Origin: Leucobacter edaphi
GTDB taxonomy: Bacteria > Actinomycetota > Actinomycetes > Actinomycetales > Microbacteriaceae
Direction: 5' to 3'
DNA length: 64,000 bases
Assembly (NCBI RefSeq): GCF_016522535.1
Contig: NZ_JAEHOI010000002.1
Span: forward strand, 248,001 to 312,000
The notes under the pieces were generated by a model that worked only from the letters and a program-made list of their open reading frames with translations, did no database searches and was not told the origin of the DNA. Shown piece after piece: positions 8,656 through 16,927 of this stretch (position 1 is its first letter; each line of letters begins with the position of its first letter). Made by a program: the position numbers and the translations under genes.

Positions 8656-9393
8656 TCAGGCGACGAACGCGGCGTGGAGCGTCGCGAGTTCCGCGTCGGT
8701 CATGCCGTGCGCCCGCAGATAGTCGCGCACGCTCCCGAAGCGCGTCTCGACCGCGTCGAGCGCGTTCTCGATCGCGCGCGCGGGTGTGCTCCCGATCAGC
8801 CCGCGGATTTCCGGGGTGATCTCGAGTCCGCGCTGCCGCACGAGCTCCAGGTGCGCCTCGAGCCATGCGCCCCGCAGGTTGGCCTCGGACGCGACGTAGT
8901 CGTCGACGACATCGTCGCGGTCCACGCCGGCTGCGAGCAGCGCGAGCGCCGCGACCGCTCCCGTGCGGTCCTTGCCTGCGGTGCAGTGGAACAGGGTTGC
9001 TCCGGCCGGACGGAGGTCCCCGGCGCCACCGCCGAGCAGCCGGAGGGCCTCGATGAGCGTGTCGGCGTGCTCGAGGTAGATGATCTCGGTGAGCGAGAAT
9101 ACGTCGAGCCTCCGGGCGACGTGGGCGCCAGCGCTCGGGAAGATCGGATGCGCGAGGAGTTCGGTTACGCCGTCGACGTCGTCGGGGGCGAAGGCCCGCT
9201 CCGAGTCGTCGCGCAGGTCGATCACCCTGGCGATGCCGAGTTCGGCGAGCTGCGCGCGGCCCGGCTCACCAATCCTTGCCAGCGCGTCGGAGCGGTAGAA
9301 CGCTCCCGGGCGGATCGAACCGCCGTCGGCGCGATACCCTCCGAGGTCACGGAGGTTCCAGGTGCCTGCGATGGGGAGCGGAGCGTTGGCCAT
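8656..9393 (-). CDS. Tyrosine-protein phosphatase (PTPLP / Y_phosphatase3)
   Basis: A 245-aa cytosolic phosphatase of the MptpB-like family. The N-terminal signature is TWNLRDLGGY (11-20). The P-loop HCTAGKDRTG (136-145) carries nucleophile Cys137 and Arg143, with Lys and Asp in the KDR positions typical of this family, which acts on phosphoTyr, phosphoSer or phosphoinositides. The frame extends upstream to 9447, but the family start is MANAPLPIAGTWN. A GAGGAT hexamer lies 6 nt before that ATG. The substrate is unknown. Confidence 0.88.
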   Translation of the reverse strand: MANAPLPIAGTWNLRDLGGYRADGGSIRPGAFYRSDALARIGEPGRAQLAELGIARVIDLRDDSERAFAPDDVDGVTELLAHPIFPSAGAHVARRLDVFSLTEIIYLEHADTLIEALRLLGGGAGDLRPAGATLFHCTAGKDRTGAVAALALLAAGVDRDDVVDDYVASEANLRGAWLEAHLELVRQRGLEITPEIRGLIGSTPARAIENALDAVETRFGSVRDYLRAHGMTDAELATLHAAFVA

Positions 9394-9504
9394 TCCGCCA
9401 TCCTCGCAGATCCGCGCGCGGCGCGGGGCGAGTGGACCGGGACGCACGGGGCGCCCGGAGCGAGGCGAGCGGACCGGGGCGCCCGGGGGGCCCGGCGCTG
9501 GGCG

Positions 9505-10602
9505 CTAGTCGCGGAGCGCCGCCGCGAGCTCGCCAGGGCACGCCTCGTGGAGGTTGTGCGGGCCGGCGACGGTGACGACCGCGGCGCGGGGGAGTCGCTC
9601 CCGCCACTCGGTCTCGAGCGAATCGTCGACCATTCCCTGGTCGGCCCGCACGAGCCCGATCCTGAGGCCGGCGGCCGAGAGCCCGGCGAGGGCCAGCCAC
9701 AGCGGCTCGGCGGGATCCGTCGCCGCGTCGCCGGGTGATTCCGCCGCGGCCGCGGTGACCCCGCCGGGGAGCCCGTTGAGGTGCGCGAGGTGGTGCGTCC
9801 ACTCGAGCCGACCGTCGGGGCGTCGCCGGGTATTGAGCGCGACACCGCGGGTGAGCGCTGCACGATCGGATCCGATCCCGAAGCGGACCGCCCGATCGAC
9901 GATCTCCTCGATCGACCCGTAGTCCCGCTGGCCCGTGATGAACTCCGCGACCCCGCCGGGAGCGTCGGGAGCCCCCGGTCCGCCGGGAGCGTCGGGAGCC
10001 CCCGGTCCGCCGGGAGCGCCGGGAGCGTCGGCAGCACCCGGAGCGGGGCCCCCAGCGGCGGCATCGGGATCGGGATCGGCGCCGTCATCGGGCCCGGGAA
10101 CTGCTGCGGCGGCCGCGCGGCGCGCGACCCCCGGGGTGATGTCGACGAGCGTCAGCCGCGATACGAGCTCGGGGCTGCTCGCGGCGACGATGGCGGCGAC
10201 GAGGCCGCCGAGCGAGTGCCCGACGAGGTGGACGGGAGCCTCCGCACTCACGCCGGCCGCCGCGAGCGCGTGCGCGACGGCCGGCGCGATCGTCTGCGGC
10301 CGGTAGTCGGCGTCGGAGCGCCAGTCGCTGCGTCCGTGCCCTGGCAGGTCGACGGCGAGCGCCGGTCGAGCGAGTGCGAGGAGCATCGGGTCGAAGCTGT
10401 GCGCGTTCAGTCCGGCGCCGTGGAGCGCCGCGAGCTCTGGCGGGTCCTCCGGGGAGAAGGCGAGCGCTGAGATGGTGCGGCCCTCGCCGTCGGGCAGGGA
10501 GATTCGGCGCACCTCGGGGAGCGGCGCTGATCGGCCGATCCGCTTCGCGTCATCGGCAAGGAAGCGGAATTCATCGTCTGCGGGGTCACCTGCGGCGGTC
10601 AT
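9505..10602 (-). CDS. Alpha/beta hydrolase with Gly-Ala-Pro insert
   Basis: A 365-aa alpha/beta hydrolase. The oxyanion block LHGAGLNAHSFD is followed by VDLPGHGRSD, the nucleophile elbow GHSLGG (Ser130), and the C-terminal catalytic His in AGPHNLHEACP. Between the core and the lid, residues about 170-215 are a low-complexity Gly/Ala/Pro/Asp stretch encoded by a 27-bp tandem repeat. This is unusual, because neither fold nor family requires it. The ATG is 6 nt after TAATCT on the minus strand. The substrate is not predictable. Confidence 0.85.
   Translation of the reverse strand: MTAAGDPADDEFRFLADDAKRIGRSAPLPEVRRISLPDGEGRTISALAFSPEDPPELAALHGAGLNAHSFDPMLLALARPALAVDLPGHGRSDWRSDADYRPQTIAPAVAHALAAAGVSAEAPVHLVGHSLGGLVAAIVAASSPELVSRLTLVDITPGVARRAAAAAVPGPDDGADPDPDAAAGGPAPGAADAPGAPGGPGAPDAPGGPGAPDAPGGVAEFITGQRDYGSIEEIVDRAVRFGIGSDRAALTRGVALNTRRRPDGRLEWTHHLAHLNGLPGGVTAAAAESPGDAATDPAEPLWLALAGLSAAGLRIGLVRADQGMVDDSLETEWRERLPRAAVVTVAGPHNLHEACPGELAAALRD
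9955..10035. repeat. 27-bp coding tandem repeat in the hydrolase gene
   Basis: Two identical 27-bp units (9955-9981, 9982-10008) plus a degenerate third. They encode nine-residue Gly/Ala/Pro/Asp repeats in frame. Confidence 0.9.
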
Positions 10603-10608
10603 GCGCTC

Positions 10609-10614
10609 AGATTA
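10609..10614 (-). promoter_or_regulatory. Hydrolase -10 element (leaderless start)
   Basis: TAATCT on the minus strand ending 6 nt before the ATG at 10602. Confidence 0.55.
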
Positions 10615-10644
10615 GTCGCTCGCGCGCGATCCGCGCTCCCGGTG

Positions 10645-11079
10645 TCAGACGCCCTCGGACTCGGCGTCGGGCACTCTGCGGAGGTAGCCGCCGTCCTCGA
10701 GCCCCGCCTCGATCTCGAAGCGGTTGCGCAGCGGATCTCTGCCGGCGCGGAAGTACAGGAGGGGCATGAGGAGGCCGTAGTGCCGCCACTGGCTCCGGTG
10801 GACCCGTTCGTGCCTGATCACGGCCTCGCTGATGTTCGTGTCGGTGAGGTAGCAGGCCCCGACGCAGCTGCCGCCTCGGCCGAACGCCCAGTTCGGCATC
10901 CCGCGGAAGATCCACAGCCCGTCACGGCGCTCGATCCTTCCGGTGCTCAGTATCGACCCCCACGCGAGGCCGACGGCGGTGGCGTAGGCGTATCCGAGCC
11001 ACGCGAGCGGAAGCGGCTTCCTGCCCCGGTAGGGATCGCCGGTGGGCGCTGCTGCCGGGTCTGAGGCGGCGTGGGTCAT
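10645..11079 (-). CDS. Small HExxH-motif protein, putative metallopeptidase
   Basis: A 144-aa protein with HERVH at residues 90-94, followed by NRFEIEAG near 119-126, where Glu122 or Glu124 could be a third zinc ligand. The layout is gluzincin-like but much smaller than usual. A hydrophobic segment lies around residues 26-46, and a Cys pair SCVGAC precedes the motif. I recall similar short actinobacterial proteins with H-E-x-x-H-x-x-Q-W and NRFE, without a known role. The ATG overlaps the stop of the arginase-family gene (ATGA), so the two are translationally coupled. Activity is inference. Confidence 0.7.
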   Translation of the reverse strand: MTHAASDPAAAPTGDPYRGRKPLPLAWLGYAYATAVGLAWGSILSTGRIERRDGLWIFRGMPNWAFGRGGSCVGACYLTDTNISEAVIRHERVHRSQWRHYGLLMPLLYFRAGRDPLRNRFEIEAGLEDGGYLRRVPDAESEGV

Positions 11080-11957
11080 GCCGGGGCCCCGTTGCCGCCG
11101 CCGGAGGTGAGCGCGGCGAGAATGCGGAGCACCGAGGGCTGATCCTCGGCGGCCTGGGCTTCGTCGGCCGGTGCGAACTCGCAGATCGCGGCACCGGCGA
11201 GCGGGAGCCGGGCGACGGCGGCGCGCACGGCCGCGGTGAGCTGGGCGACGGTGAGACCGAAGGGTTCCGCGCTGTGCACCGAGGAGAACTCCGCGGGGTC
11301 GAGCACGTCGAGGTCGATGTGCACGTAGACCCGATCGGCGTCGGCGAGGGCGTCGGCGAGCGCCGCGGCGATCGCCTCGTCTTCGGCGCCGAGCCGCTCG
11401 GGGGAGATCCGGCGGAGCCCGAGCCGCTCGGCCTCGGCGACCTCCTCGGGATCTTCGGCGCGCGTGCCGATCAGCGTGACGCGCTCGACGGCCGCCGGCG
11501 ATCCGGAAGCGAGATCTTCTGCGCCGCGTCCCAGGGCGTGCCGCAGGGTCATTCCCGAGGCCGCTCCCGAGGGCGAGGTCGTGGGGTCCTGCAGGTCGGG
11601 ATGCGCGTCGAACCAGAGCACGGCGAGGCGTTCGCCTCGGTCGTCCGCGCCGCGCTGCGCCGCCTCGAGTGCGGGGAGCGATGAGGCGCAATCGCCGCCG
11701 AGCACGATCGCGGGCCGCCCAGCTGCCGCCGCCTCCGCGAGCGGCTCGCGCGCCGCCTCTTGAGCGCGGAGCAGGCCGCTCAGGCGCGCGACCGGGGTGC
11801 CGAGCGAGTCGCCGGCCTCGAGCGGGACGGCGACGTCTCGGCGGGACGCTGCGGGGAGATCCTCGCGCAGCAGGGCGGCTCCCTCTGCGATGCGCATGGC
11901 GCGCGACGAGGGCGATCCCTGCCACTCGGGCATGACGAGAAACATGGCTGTGGACAC
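11076..11957 (-). CDS. Arginase/agmatinase-family protein
   Basis: A 293-aa ureohydrolase-fold protein. Metal motifs WFDAHPDLQ and HIDLDVLDP are intact. The first motif reads LGGDCAS, where arginases have GGDHS, so a Cys replaces the usual His ligand. This is seen in a subgroup of uncharacterised actinobacterial members, to my recollection. The substrate could be arginine, agmatine, another guanidino compound or formiminoglutamate. The GTG start follows a clear AGGAGG site. It is the first gene of a two-gene operon with the HExxH protein. Confidence 0.8.
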   Translation of the reverse strand: MSTAMFLVMPEWQGSPSSRAMRIAEGAALLREDLPAASRRDVAVPLEAGDSLGTPVARLSGLLRAQEAAREPLAEAAAAGRPAIVLGGDCASSLPALEAAQRGADDRGERLAVLWFDAHPDLQDPTTSPSGAASGMTLRHALGRGAEDLASGSPAAVERVTLIGTRAEDPEEVAEAERLGLRRISPERLGAEDEAIAAALADALADADRVYVHIDLDVLDPAEFSSVHSAEPFGLTVAQLTAAVRAAVARLPLAGAAICEFAPADEAQAAEDQPSVLRILAALTSGGGNGAPA

Positions 11958-12085
11958 GGAACCTCCTGCGAGTCGTGGTGACTCTCCTCGACTCAGAATA
12001 CGCCCGTGCCGCCCTGATCAATCGCTCGAATTCCGGAGAATCCGCGGCGGGCGAACAGCGGGAACCGGAGCGGCCGCGCCGCGGC

Positions 12086-12922
12086 TCAGCCGACGGTCAC
12101 GAAGTCGATGAGGTGCTCCACGCGGCCGACGAGCTCGGGTTCGAGGTCGCGGAAGTGCCGCACCCTGCCGCGGATCCTTGCCCACGCCTCGGCGATGTCG
12201 GCCGGTTCGTCCCCCGGCCAGCCGAGGGCGAGGCAGATGCCCCGCTTCCACTCGATGCTGCGGGGAATCGTCGGCCACGCCTCGAGCCCGACGCGCTCGG
12301 GCTTCACCGCCTGCCAGATGTCGACGAACGGGTGCCCGACGATGAGGACGTTCGCGCCGTGCGGTCCGCGCGCGATCGCCTCGGCGATGCGGCTCTCCTT
12401 GCTCCCCGGAACGAGATGATCGAGGAGGACGCCCGCGCGACGATCCGGTCCCGGTCCGAACTCCCCGAGCACCTCAGCGAGGTTGTCGGCGCCCTGCAGC
12501 ATCTCGACGACCACGCCCTCGACCCGCAGATCGGCGCCCCACACCTGCTCAACGAGTTCGGCGTCGTGCTTGCCCTCCACGAAGATCCGGCTCGGCATCG
12601 CGACCCGCGCGCGCTCCTGCGCCACGGCGAAGGATCCCGACGCGGTCCGCGTCCGCCCCGCCGGGGACTTCTTCGGCGCCACGAGCCTGATCGGCTTCCC
12701 GTCGATGAGGAAGCCGTCGCTCAGCGGAAAAGCGCGCACCCTTCCGCGGAAGTCCTCGAGCTGGACGAGTCCCTCGCGGGCGCCGACGACGGCGCCGCAC
12801 CACTCGGTTTCGGTGTGCTCGATCACGAGCCCCTTCGCGAGGGGCACGTCGGTGCGCGCGACCGGGCCGCGGCGGGGCTTCATGCGCGCGAGGGGATCGG
12901 AATCGTAGCGGTCGTCGAACAC
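12086..12922 (-). CDS. DUF3097 family protein
   Basis: A 278-aa protein of the actinobacterial DUF3097 family, recognised by MFDDRYDSDPL at the start, the central block RIFVEGKHDAELVEQVWG, and WKRGICLALGW near the end. The central block has the look of a TOPRIM-like acidic site (E in VEGKHDAE, then LIVGHPFVDIW). The molecular role is unknown. The GTG start is 7 nt after TAGGCT on the minus strand. It is divergent from the MFS gene, both apparently leaderless from a 63-bp spacer. Confidence 0.88.
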   Translation of the reverse strand: MFDDRYDSDPLARMKPRRGPVARTDVPLAKGLVIEHTETEWCGAVVGAREGLVQLEDFRGRVRAFPLSDGFLIDGKPIRLVAPKKSPAGRTRTASGSFAVAQERARVAMPSRIFVEGKHDAELVEQVWGADLRVEGVVVEMLQGADNLAEVLGEFGPGPDRRAGVLLDHLVPGSKESRIAEAIARGPHGANVLIVGHPFVDIWQAVKPERVGLEAWPTIPRSIEWKRGICLALGWPGDEPADIAEAWARIRGRVRHFRDLEPELVGRVEHLIDFVTVG

Positions 12923-12929
12923 GCAGCCG

Positions 12930-12935
12930 AGCCTA
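12930..12935 (-). promoter_or_regulatory. DUF3097 -10 element (leaderless start)
   Basis: TAGGCT on the minus strand, 7 nt before the GTG at 12922. Confidence 0.6.
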
Positions 12936-12973
12936 GCTCCGACACGGGGGGAGACGGCCGCGGCGCGCTCGGT

Positions 12974-12979
12974 TAGGCT
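12974..12979 (+). promoter_or_regulatory. MFS -10 element (leaderless start)
   Basis: TAGGCT ending 6 nt before the GTG at 12986, back to back with the DUF3097 promoter. Confidence 0.6.
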
Positions 12980-12985
12980 GATGCG

Positions 12986-14356
12986 GTGGACGACAGGCGC
13001 GACGGGGAAGGCGGCTCCGATGCTGCGCCGGAGGACGGCGGCCAGGCATCCCCGCGGCGCGGATCGCGGCTGAGGTCACTGCTCGTCGACCTGAGCCCGC
13101 TGCAGCAGAGTCCGGCCTTCGCGCGGCTCTGGATCGGTACGTCCATCGCGCAGATCGGGGCGCAGGTGACGATCGTCGCCGTCGGCCTGCACATCTACGA
13201 GATCACCCACTCGACGCTCGCCGTGTCGCTCGTCGCGCTGTGGGCGCTCGGCCCGATGATTCTCGCGGGCTTCGTCGGGGGAGCCCTCGCCGATACCTTC
13301 GATCGTCGCAAAGTATCCCTGATCACGGCGGTGATCGCCTGGACGAGCATCGGCACGATGGCCCTCATCGCGTTCCTGCGGGTCGAACTCACCTGGCCCT
13401 ACTACGCGCTCGCTGCGGTGAATGCGGCGAGCGCGACGATCATGGGGGCCACGAGAGGGGCGATGCTGCCGCGGCTGCTCCTGCCGCAGCTGCTTCCCGC
13501 GGCGGCGGCGCTGAACGGGATCACGATGGGGCTCGCGGTGACCGTGGGGCCCGCGATCGCCGGAATCCTCGTCGCTTCGGTGGGGGTGCCGTGGACCTAC
13601 CTCCTCGACGCGGTCCTCTTCACCGGCGCGTTCGTCGGGATTCTCGGCCTGCCAGCGATGGTGCCGGACGGGAAGAAGTCGGCGCCCGGGTTCGGTTCGG
13701 TGGTGGAGAGCATCCGCTTCCTCCGCGGCGCCCCCAATATTCGCGCGACGTTCGTCTGGGATCTCACCGCGATGATCTTCGGTACGCCGCGCGTGGTGTT
13801 CCCTGCGGCAGGCGCGCTCGTGCTCGGCGGCGGGCCGGTGACCGTCGGCGTGCTGACGGCGTGTTTCGCGCTCGGGGCCCTGATCTGCGGGTTGTTCTCT
13901 GGGCCGCTCGGGTTCGTGCGTCGGCAGGGGCGCGCGGTCACGCTCGCGATCGCCGCCTTCGGTGTGTGCACCGCACTGTTCGGAGTGGTCCTTCTCGTGA
14001 CGAGCCTCGCCGGCGGCGGGATCGCCCCGTCCGAGCCGATCATCCCGGCGATCGTGCTCGCGGGGATCGCCCTTGCGGGCGCCGGGGCCTCCGACAACGT
14101 GAGCGCGGTGTTCCGCACGACGATCCTGCAGGCCGCCGCACCCGACGACGTCCGCGGGCGCATGCAGGGCCTGTTCTACGTGGTGGTCGCTGGCGGGCCG
14201 CGCGTCGGCGATCTGCTCGCGGGCGGGATCGCCACCCTGATCGCGATCTGGGCCCCCGCGCTGCTTGGCGGGGTCGTGATCGTCGCGATCATGCTCCTGC
14301 TGCTCCGCTTCGCGCGCGGCTTCCAGCGCTACGACGCGCACTCGCCGACGCCGTAG
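12986..14356 (+). CDS. MFS transporter (EntS/MFS_3-like exporter)
   Basis: A 456-aa transporter with about 12 membrane helices after a 35-residue hydrophilic N-terminus. Helix 1 begins near SPAFARLWIG. The loop 2-3 motif GGALADTFDRRKV (a GXXXDRXXRR variant) marks the major facilitator superfamily. The sequence style (AFARLWIGTSIAQIG, RVVFPAAGALVLGGG) matches the MFS_3 group, which includes enterobactin and macrolide exporters. The substrate is unknown. It ends before a GC-rich hairpin and is probably monocistronic. Confidence 0.88.
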   Translation: MDDRRDGEGGSDAAPEDGGQASPRRGSRLRSLLVDLSPLQQSPAFARLWIGTSIAQIGAQVTIVAVGLHIYEITHSTLAVSLVALWALGPMILAGFVGGALADTFDRRKVSLITAVIAWTSIGTMALIAFLRVELTWPYYALAAVNAASATIMGATRGAMLPRLLLPQLLPAAAALNGITMGLAVTVGPAIAGILVASVGVPWTYLLDAVLFTGAFVGILGLPAMVPDGKKSAPGFGSVVESIRFLRGAPNIRATFVWDLTAMIFGTPRVVFPAAGALVLGGGPVTVGVLTACFALGALICGLFSGPLGFVRRQGRAVTLAIAAFGVCTALFGVVLLVTSLAGGGIAPSEPIIPAIVLAGIALAGAGASDNVSAVFRTTILQAAAPDDVRGRMQGLFYVVVAGGPRVGDLLAGGIATLIAIWAPALLGGVVIVAIMLLLLRFARGFQRYDAHSPTP

Positions 14357-14358
14357 CC

Positions 14359-14393
14359 GGGGGCGGCCGCTCGCGCCCGGCACGGCCGCCCCC
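14359..14393 (+). terminator. MFS gene terminator hairpin
   Basis: An 11-bp perfect stem GGGGGCGGCCG (14359-14369) with 14383-14393 and a 13-nt loop, immediately after the stop codon. Confidence 0.7.
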
Positions 14394-14411
14394 GTTGTCG
14401 GGGGCTGCTGC

Positions 14412-14417
14412 TACCGT
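14412..14417 (+). promoter_or_regulatory. Enoyl-CoA hydratase -10 element
   Basis: TACCGT ending 6 nt before the ATG at 14424. Confidence 0.5.
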
Positions 14418-14423
14418 GGCGGC

Positions 14424-15533
14424 ATGACCAGTCCGAGCATCCCCGACGCGCCGCGCGAGCCCCTCGTTCTCTCGGCGCGAGACGGCGTCGCGACCCGCAT
14501 CACCCTCAATCGTCCCCGCGCGATCAACGCGCTGAACAGTGAAATGTTCGCGCTGCTCGATGAGGCGATCGCCGCAGCGAACGCCGATGGCAGCCGGGTG
14601 ATCGTGCTCGACGGCGCTGGCGATCGCGGATTCTGCGGCGGCGGCGACGTCAAGGAACTCTCGAGCGCGGACACCGCGGCCATCCTCGCCCGCGAATACC
14701 GCGTCGATTGGGCGATCGCCGCGTCGCGCGTCCCCGTTGTCGCGCTCATGGACGGCATCGCGATGGGCGGCGGAATCGGTCTCGGCGGCCACGCCGCGCA
14801 CCGCGTGGTCACGGAGCGCAGTCGCCTCGCCATGCCGGAGGCGAGGATCGGCATCGCCCCGGACGTCGGGGGACACCTGCTGCTCGCGCGCGCTCCCGGC
14901 AGGCTCGGCGAGTACCTGGCCGTGACCGCGGGGGAGATGTCCGGCGCTGACGCCGTTGCACTCGGCTTCGCGGACGCGCTCGTGCCCTCCGAGCGCCTCG
15001 CCGAGCTTCGCGGGGCGCTCGCCGCCGGCCAGGAGCCGACCTCCGCCATTGCGGAACTCGCTGCGATGCCGCAGGCGTCTCCGGTGCTCGGCGTTCGCGA
15101 GTGGTGGGATCCGATCGCCGAGCAGGCGCTCGGGGCGGATCACCCCGCGGCCTCTGAGGACCCGGCCGCCGCGGCTCTGCGCCTCATCGAGGCGCTCGAG
15201 GCCACGGCCGCTGCGGACCAGCGCGTCGCGGCGGCGGTCGGCACGATTCGCGCCATGTGCCCCGCCTCGATCGCGGTGACGCTCGCGCAGCTGGACCGCA
15301 CCCGCAGGGAGGGGCTCGGCCTGCGCGAGGTCCTCAGCGACGATCTGCGCCTGCTCGGCCGGATCGCGCCCCGTCCCGACTTCGCGGAGGGGGTGCGGGC
15401 GCAGATCATCGACAAGGATCGCAGCCCGCGGTGGAGCCCAGCGCGGATCGAGGATCTCAACCCCGAAGAATTCGCTCGCTTCGTGAACCCCGAGCCGGTG
15501 GCGGGGGAGCCCACGCTCGAGCTCCCCGCCTAG
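14424..15533 (+). CDS. 3-hydroxyisobutyryl-CoA hydrolase / enoyl-CoA hydratase family (ECH_2)
   Basis: A 369-aa crotonase-superfamily protein of the longer ECH_2 type, which includes 3-hydroxyisobutyryl-CoA hydrolase of valine catabolism. The CoA oxyanion segment GFCGGGDVKEL, the second oxyanion loop MGGGIGLGGH, and MPEARIGIAPDVGG (Glu and Asp at the hydrolase catalytic positions) are present. The C-terminal extension FAEGVRAQIIDKDRSPRW is diagnostic of the hydrolase subgroup. No valine-degradation genes adjoin it, so the exact substrate is inferred only from the family. Confidence 0.87.
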   Translation: MTSPSIPDAPREPLVLSARDGVATRITLNRPRAINALNSEMFALLDEAIAAANADGSRVIVLDGAGDRGFCGGGDVKELSSADTAAILAREYRVDWAIAASRVPVVALMDGIAMGGGIGLGGHAAHRVVTERSRLAMPEARIGIAPDVGGHLLLARAPGRLGEYLAVTAGEMSGADAVALGFADALVPSERLAELRGALAAGQEPTSAIAELAAMPQASPVLGVREWWDPIAEQALGADHPAASEDPAAAALRLIEALEATAAADQRVAAAVGTIRAMCPASIAVTLAQLDRTRREGLGLREVLSDDLRLLGRIAPRPDFAEGVRAQIIDKDRSPRWSPARIEDLNPEEFARFVNPEPVAGEPTLELPA

Positions 15534-15557
15534 GCTCGCGGCACCGGACGGCCCCGG

Positions 15558-15914
15558 CTAGTGCGTGTCGCTGATGCAGAACTGGTTCCCGGCCGGGTCC
15601 TCGAAGGTGTCCCAGGCGAAGTTCTCGTCGCCCCGCGTGCCGAGATGGGTGGCACCCGCCGCGGTCCACTCCGCGACCACGGCGTCGCGCTCCTCGCCCG
15701 GCGAGCGCTCGAGATCGAGGTGGACCCGGTTCTTGCCGGGCGTGGGGTCCGCGATCTTCTGGAAGCCGAGCGCCACCGGCACCGCATCTGCCTGCACCAT
15801 GCAGAACCAGCCGTCCATGTCGTGCACGATCTTCCCGCCGAGCCGCTCGGCCCACCACGCGGCCAGTGGGCGGGGATCCGCGGTGTCGAACGTGATCATT
15901 CCGAGTCGGGCCAT
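15558..15914 (-). CDS. VOC-family (glyoxalase-like) protein
   Basis: A 118-aa vicinal-oxygen-chelate domain protein made of two beta-alpha-beta-beta-beta modules: N-terminal MITFDTADPRPLAAWWAERLGG, and C-terminal DPAGNQFCIS. The family includes glyoxalases, resistance proteins and dioxygenases, and this short Glyoxalase_6-like type is usually of unknown substrate. The ATG has an excellent AGGAGGAACC site. Divergent from the methyltransferase gene. Confidence 0.85.
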   Translation of the reverse strand: MARLGMITFDTADPRPLAAWWAERLGGKIVHDMDGWFCMVQADAVPVALGFQKIADPTPGKNRVHLDLERSPGEERDAVVAEWTAAGATHLGTRGDENFAWDTFEDPAGNQFCISDTH

Positions 15915-15952
15915 GGTTCCTCCTGGGGGCGCGCGGCCGGGCCGCTGACGAG

Positions 15953-15970
15953 GGGCGCGGAACCGCGCCC
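15953..15970. other. Tight 8-bp hairpin in a divergent spacer
   Basis: GGGCGCGG-AA-CCGCGCCC between the VOC gene and the methyltransferase gene. No T-run follows on either strand. It may be a structured leader or operator; no function can be assigned. Confidence 0.35.
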
Positions 15971-16057
15971 GATTCGACCGTATTCGGTGATCGCGCGTCG
16001 CACCAGGGTTTTCGCTCCGTGGGGTGGTCTCGGCGGTTCAGGGATCGCCGCGCCCGA

Positions 16058-16063
16058 TACGCT
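16058..16063 (+). promoter_or_regulatory. Methyltransferase -10 element (leaderless start)
   Basis: TACGCT ending 6 nt before the GTG at 16070. It decides that start over the upstream in-frame codon at 16019. Confidence 0.6.
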
Positions 16064-16069
16064 GGGCGG

Positions 16070-16927
16070 GTGAGCGCGCCCTGGGATCCGAGCGGCCCCG
16101 ACCTCGTGGTCGAGGGCGATAACCTCCCGGTGCTGCGCGCGCTTCCCGACGGAGCGTTCACGCTCGTGTACCTCGACCCGCCCTTCAACACGGGGCGCGC
16201 CCGGCAGGCCGAGCGCGTGCGCGGCGTGCGGGCCTCGCCGGAGGAGGGCGGCCGCCTGGGTTTCCGGGGCCAGGGCTACGCCGTCACGCGCGAGCGCACG
16301 CTCGCCTACGATGACCGTTTCGCGGACTACTGGGGGTTCCTCGAGCCGCGGATCGAGGAGACCTGGCGACTGCTCGCGCCGGACGGCACCCTCTACCTCC
16401 ACCTCGACTATCGCGAGGTGCACTACGCGAAGGTGCTGCTCGACGCGATGTTCGGCCCGGAGTGCTTCGTCAACGAGATCATCTGGGCCTATGATTTCGG
16501 CGGCCGCACCAAGCGCCGCTGGCCGCCCAAGCACGACAACATCCTCGTCTACGCGAAGGATCCGGACCGCTACTTCTTCGATGCAGAGGCCGTGGACCGG
16601 GAACCGTACATGGCGCCGGGGCTCGTGACCGCGGAGAAGGCGATCCGCGGGAAACTGCCCACCGACACCTGGTGGCACACGATCGTCTCGCCGACCGGCA
16701 AGGAGCGGACGGGGTACCCGACTCAGAAACCCATCGGGATCCTGCGCCGCATCCTGCAGGCGTCCTCGCGGCCGGGGGACTGGGTGCTCGACGCGTTCGC
16801 GGGCAGCGGGACGACGGGGGCCGCCGCCGCCGAACTCGGGCGGAAGTTCGTGCTGCTCGAGGATAATCCGGAGGCGCTCGCGGTGATGCGCGGGCGGCTC
16901 GCCCCGACCGGGGCGGCGTTCCGATGA
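16070..16927 (+). CDS. Orphan site-specific DNA methyltransferase (beta class)
   Basis: A 285-aa amino-methyltransferase acting on N6-adenine or N4-cytosine with SAM. The catalytic motif DPPF (36-39, in YLDPPFNTG) comes before the SAM-binding motif DAFAGSGTTG (241-250), the beta-class order. The region between, with YDFGGRTKRRWPPKHDN and YPTQKP, fits the N6_N4_Mtase domain. No restriction endonuclease or specificity subunit is nearby. The stop overlaps the mocR start (ATGA), tying this enzyme to a transcription regulator. The recognition site cannot be read from the sequence. Confidence 0.88.
   Translation: MSAPWDPSGPDLVVEGDNLPVLRALPDGAFTLVYLDPPFNTGRARQAERVRGVRASPEEGGRLGFRGQGYAVTRERTLAYDDRFADYWGFLEPRIEETWRLLAPDGTLYLHLDYREVHYAKVLLDAMFGPECFVNEIIWAYDFGGRTKRRWPPKHDNILVYAKDPDRYFFDAEAVDREPYMAPGLVTAEKAIRGKLPTDTWWHTIVSPTGKERTGYPTQKPIGILRRILQASSRPGDWVLDAFAGSGTTGAAAAELGRKFVLLEDNPEALAVMRGRLAPTGAAFR

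Noticed and set aside
16019-16069. Longer N-terminus of the DNA methyltransferase
   Set aside because: The extension is unlike the family and would overlap the TACGCT -10; GTG 16070 gives a normal start.
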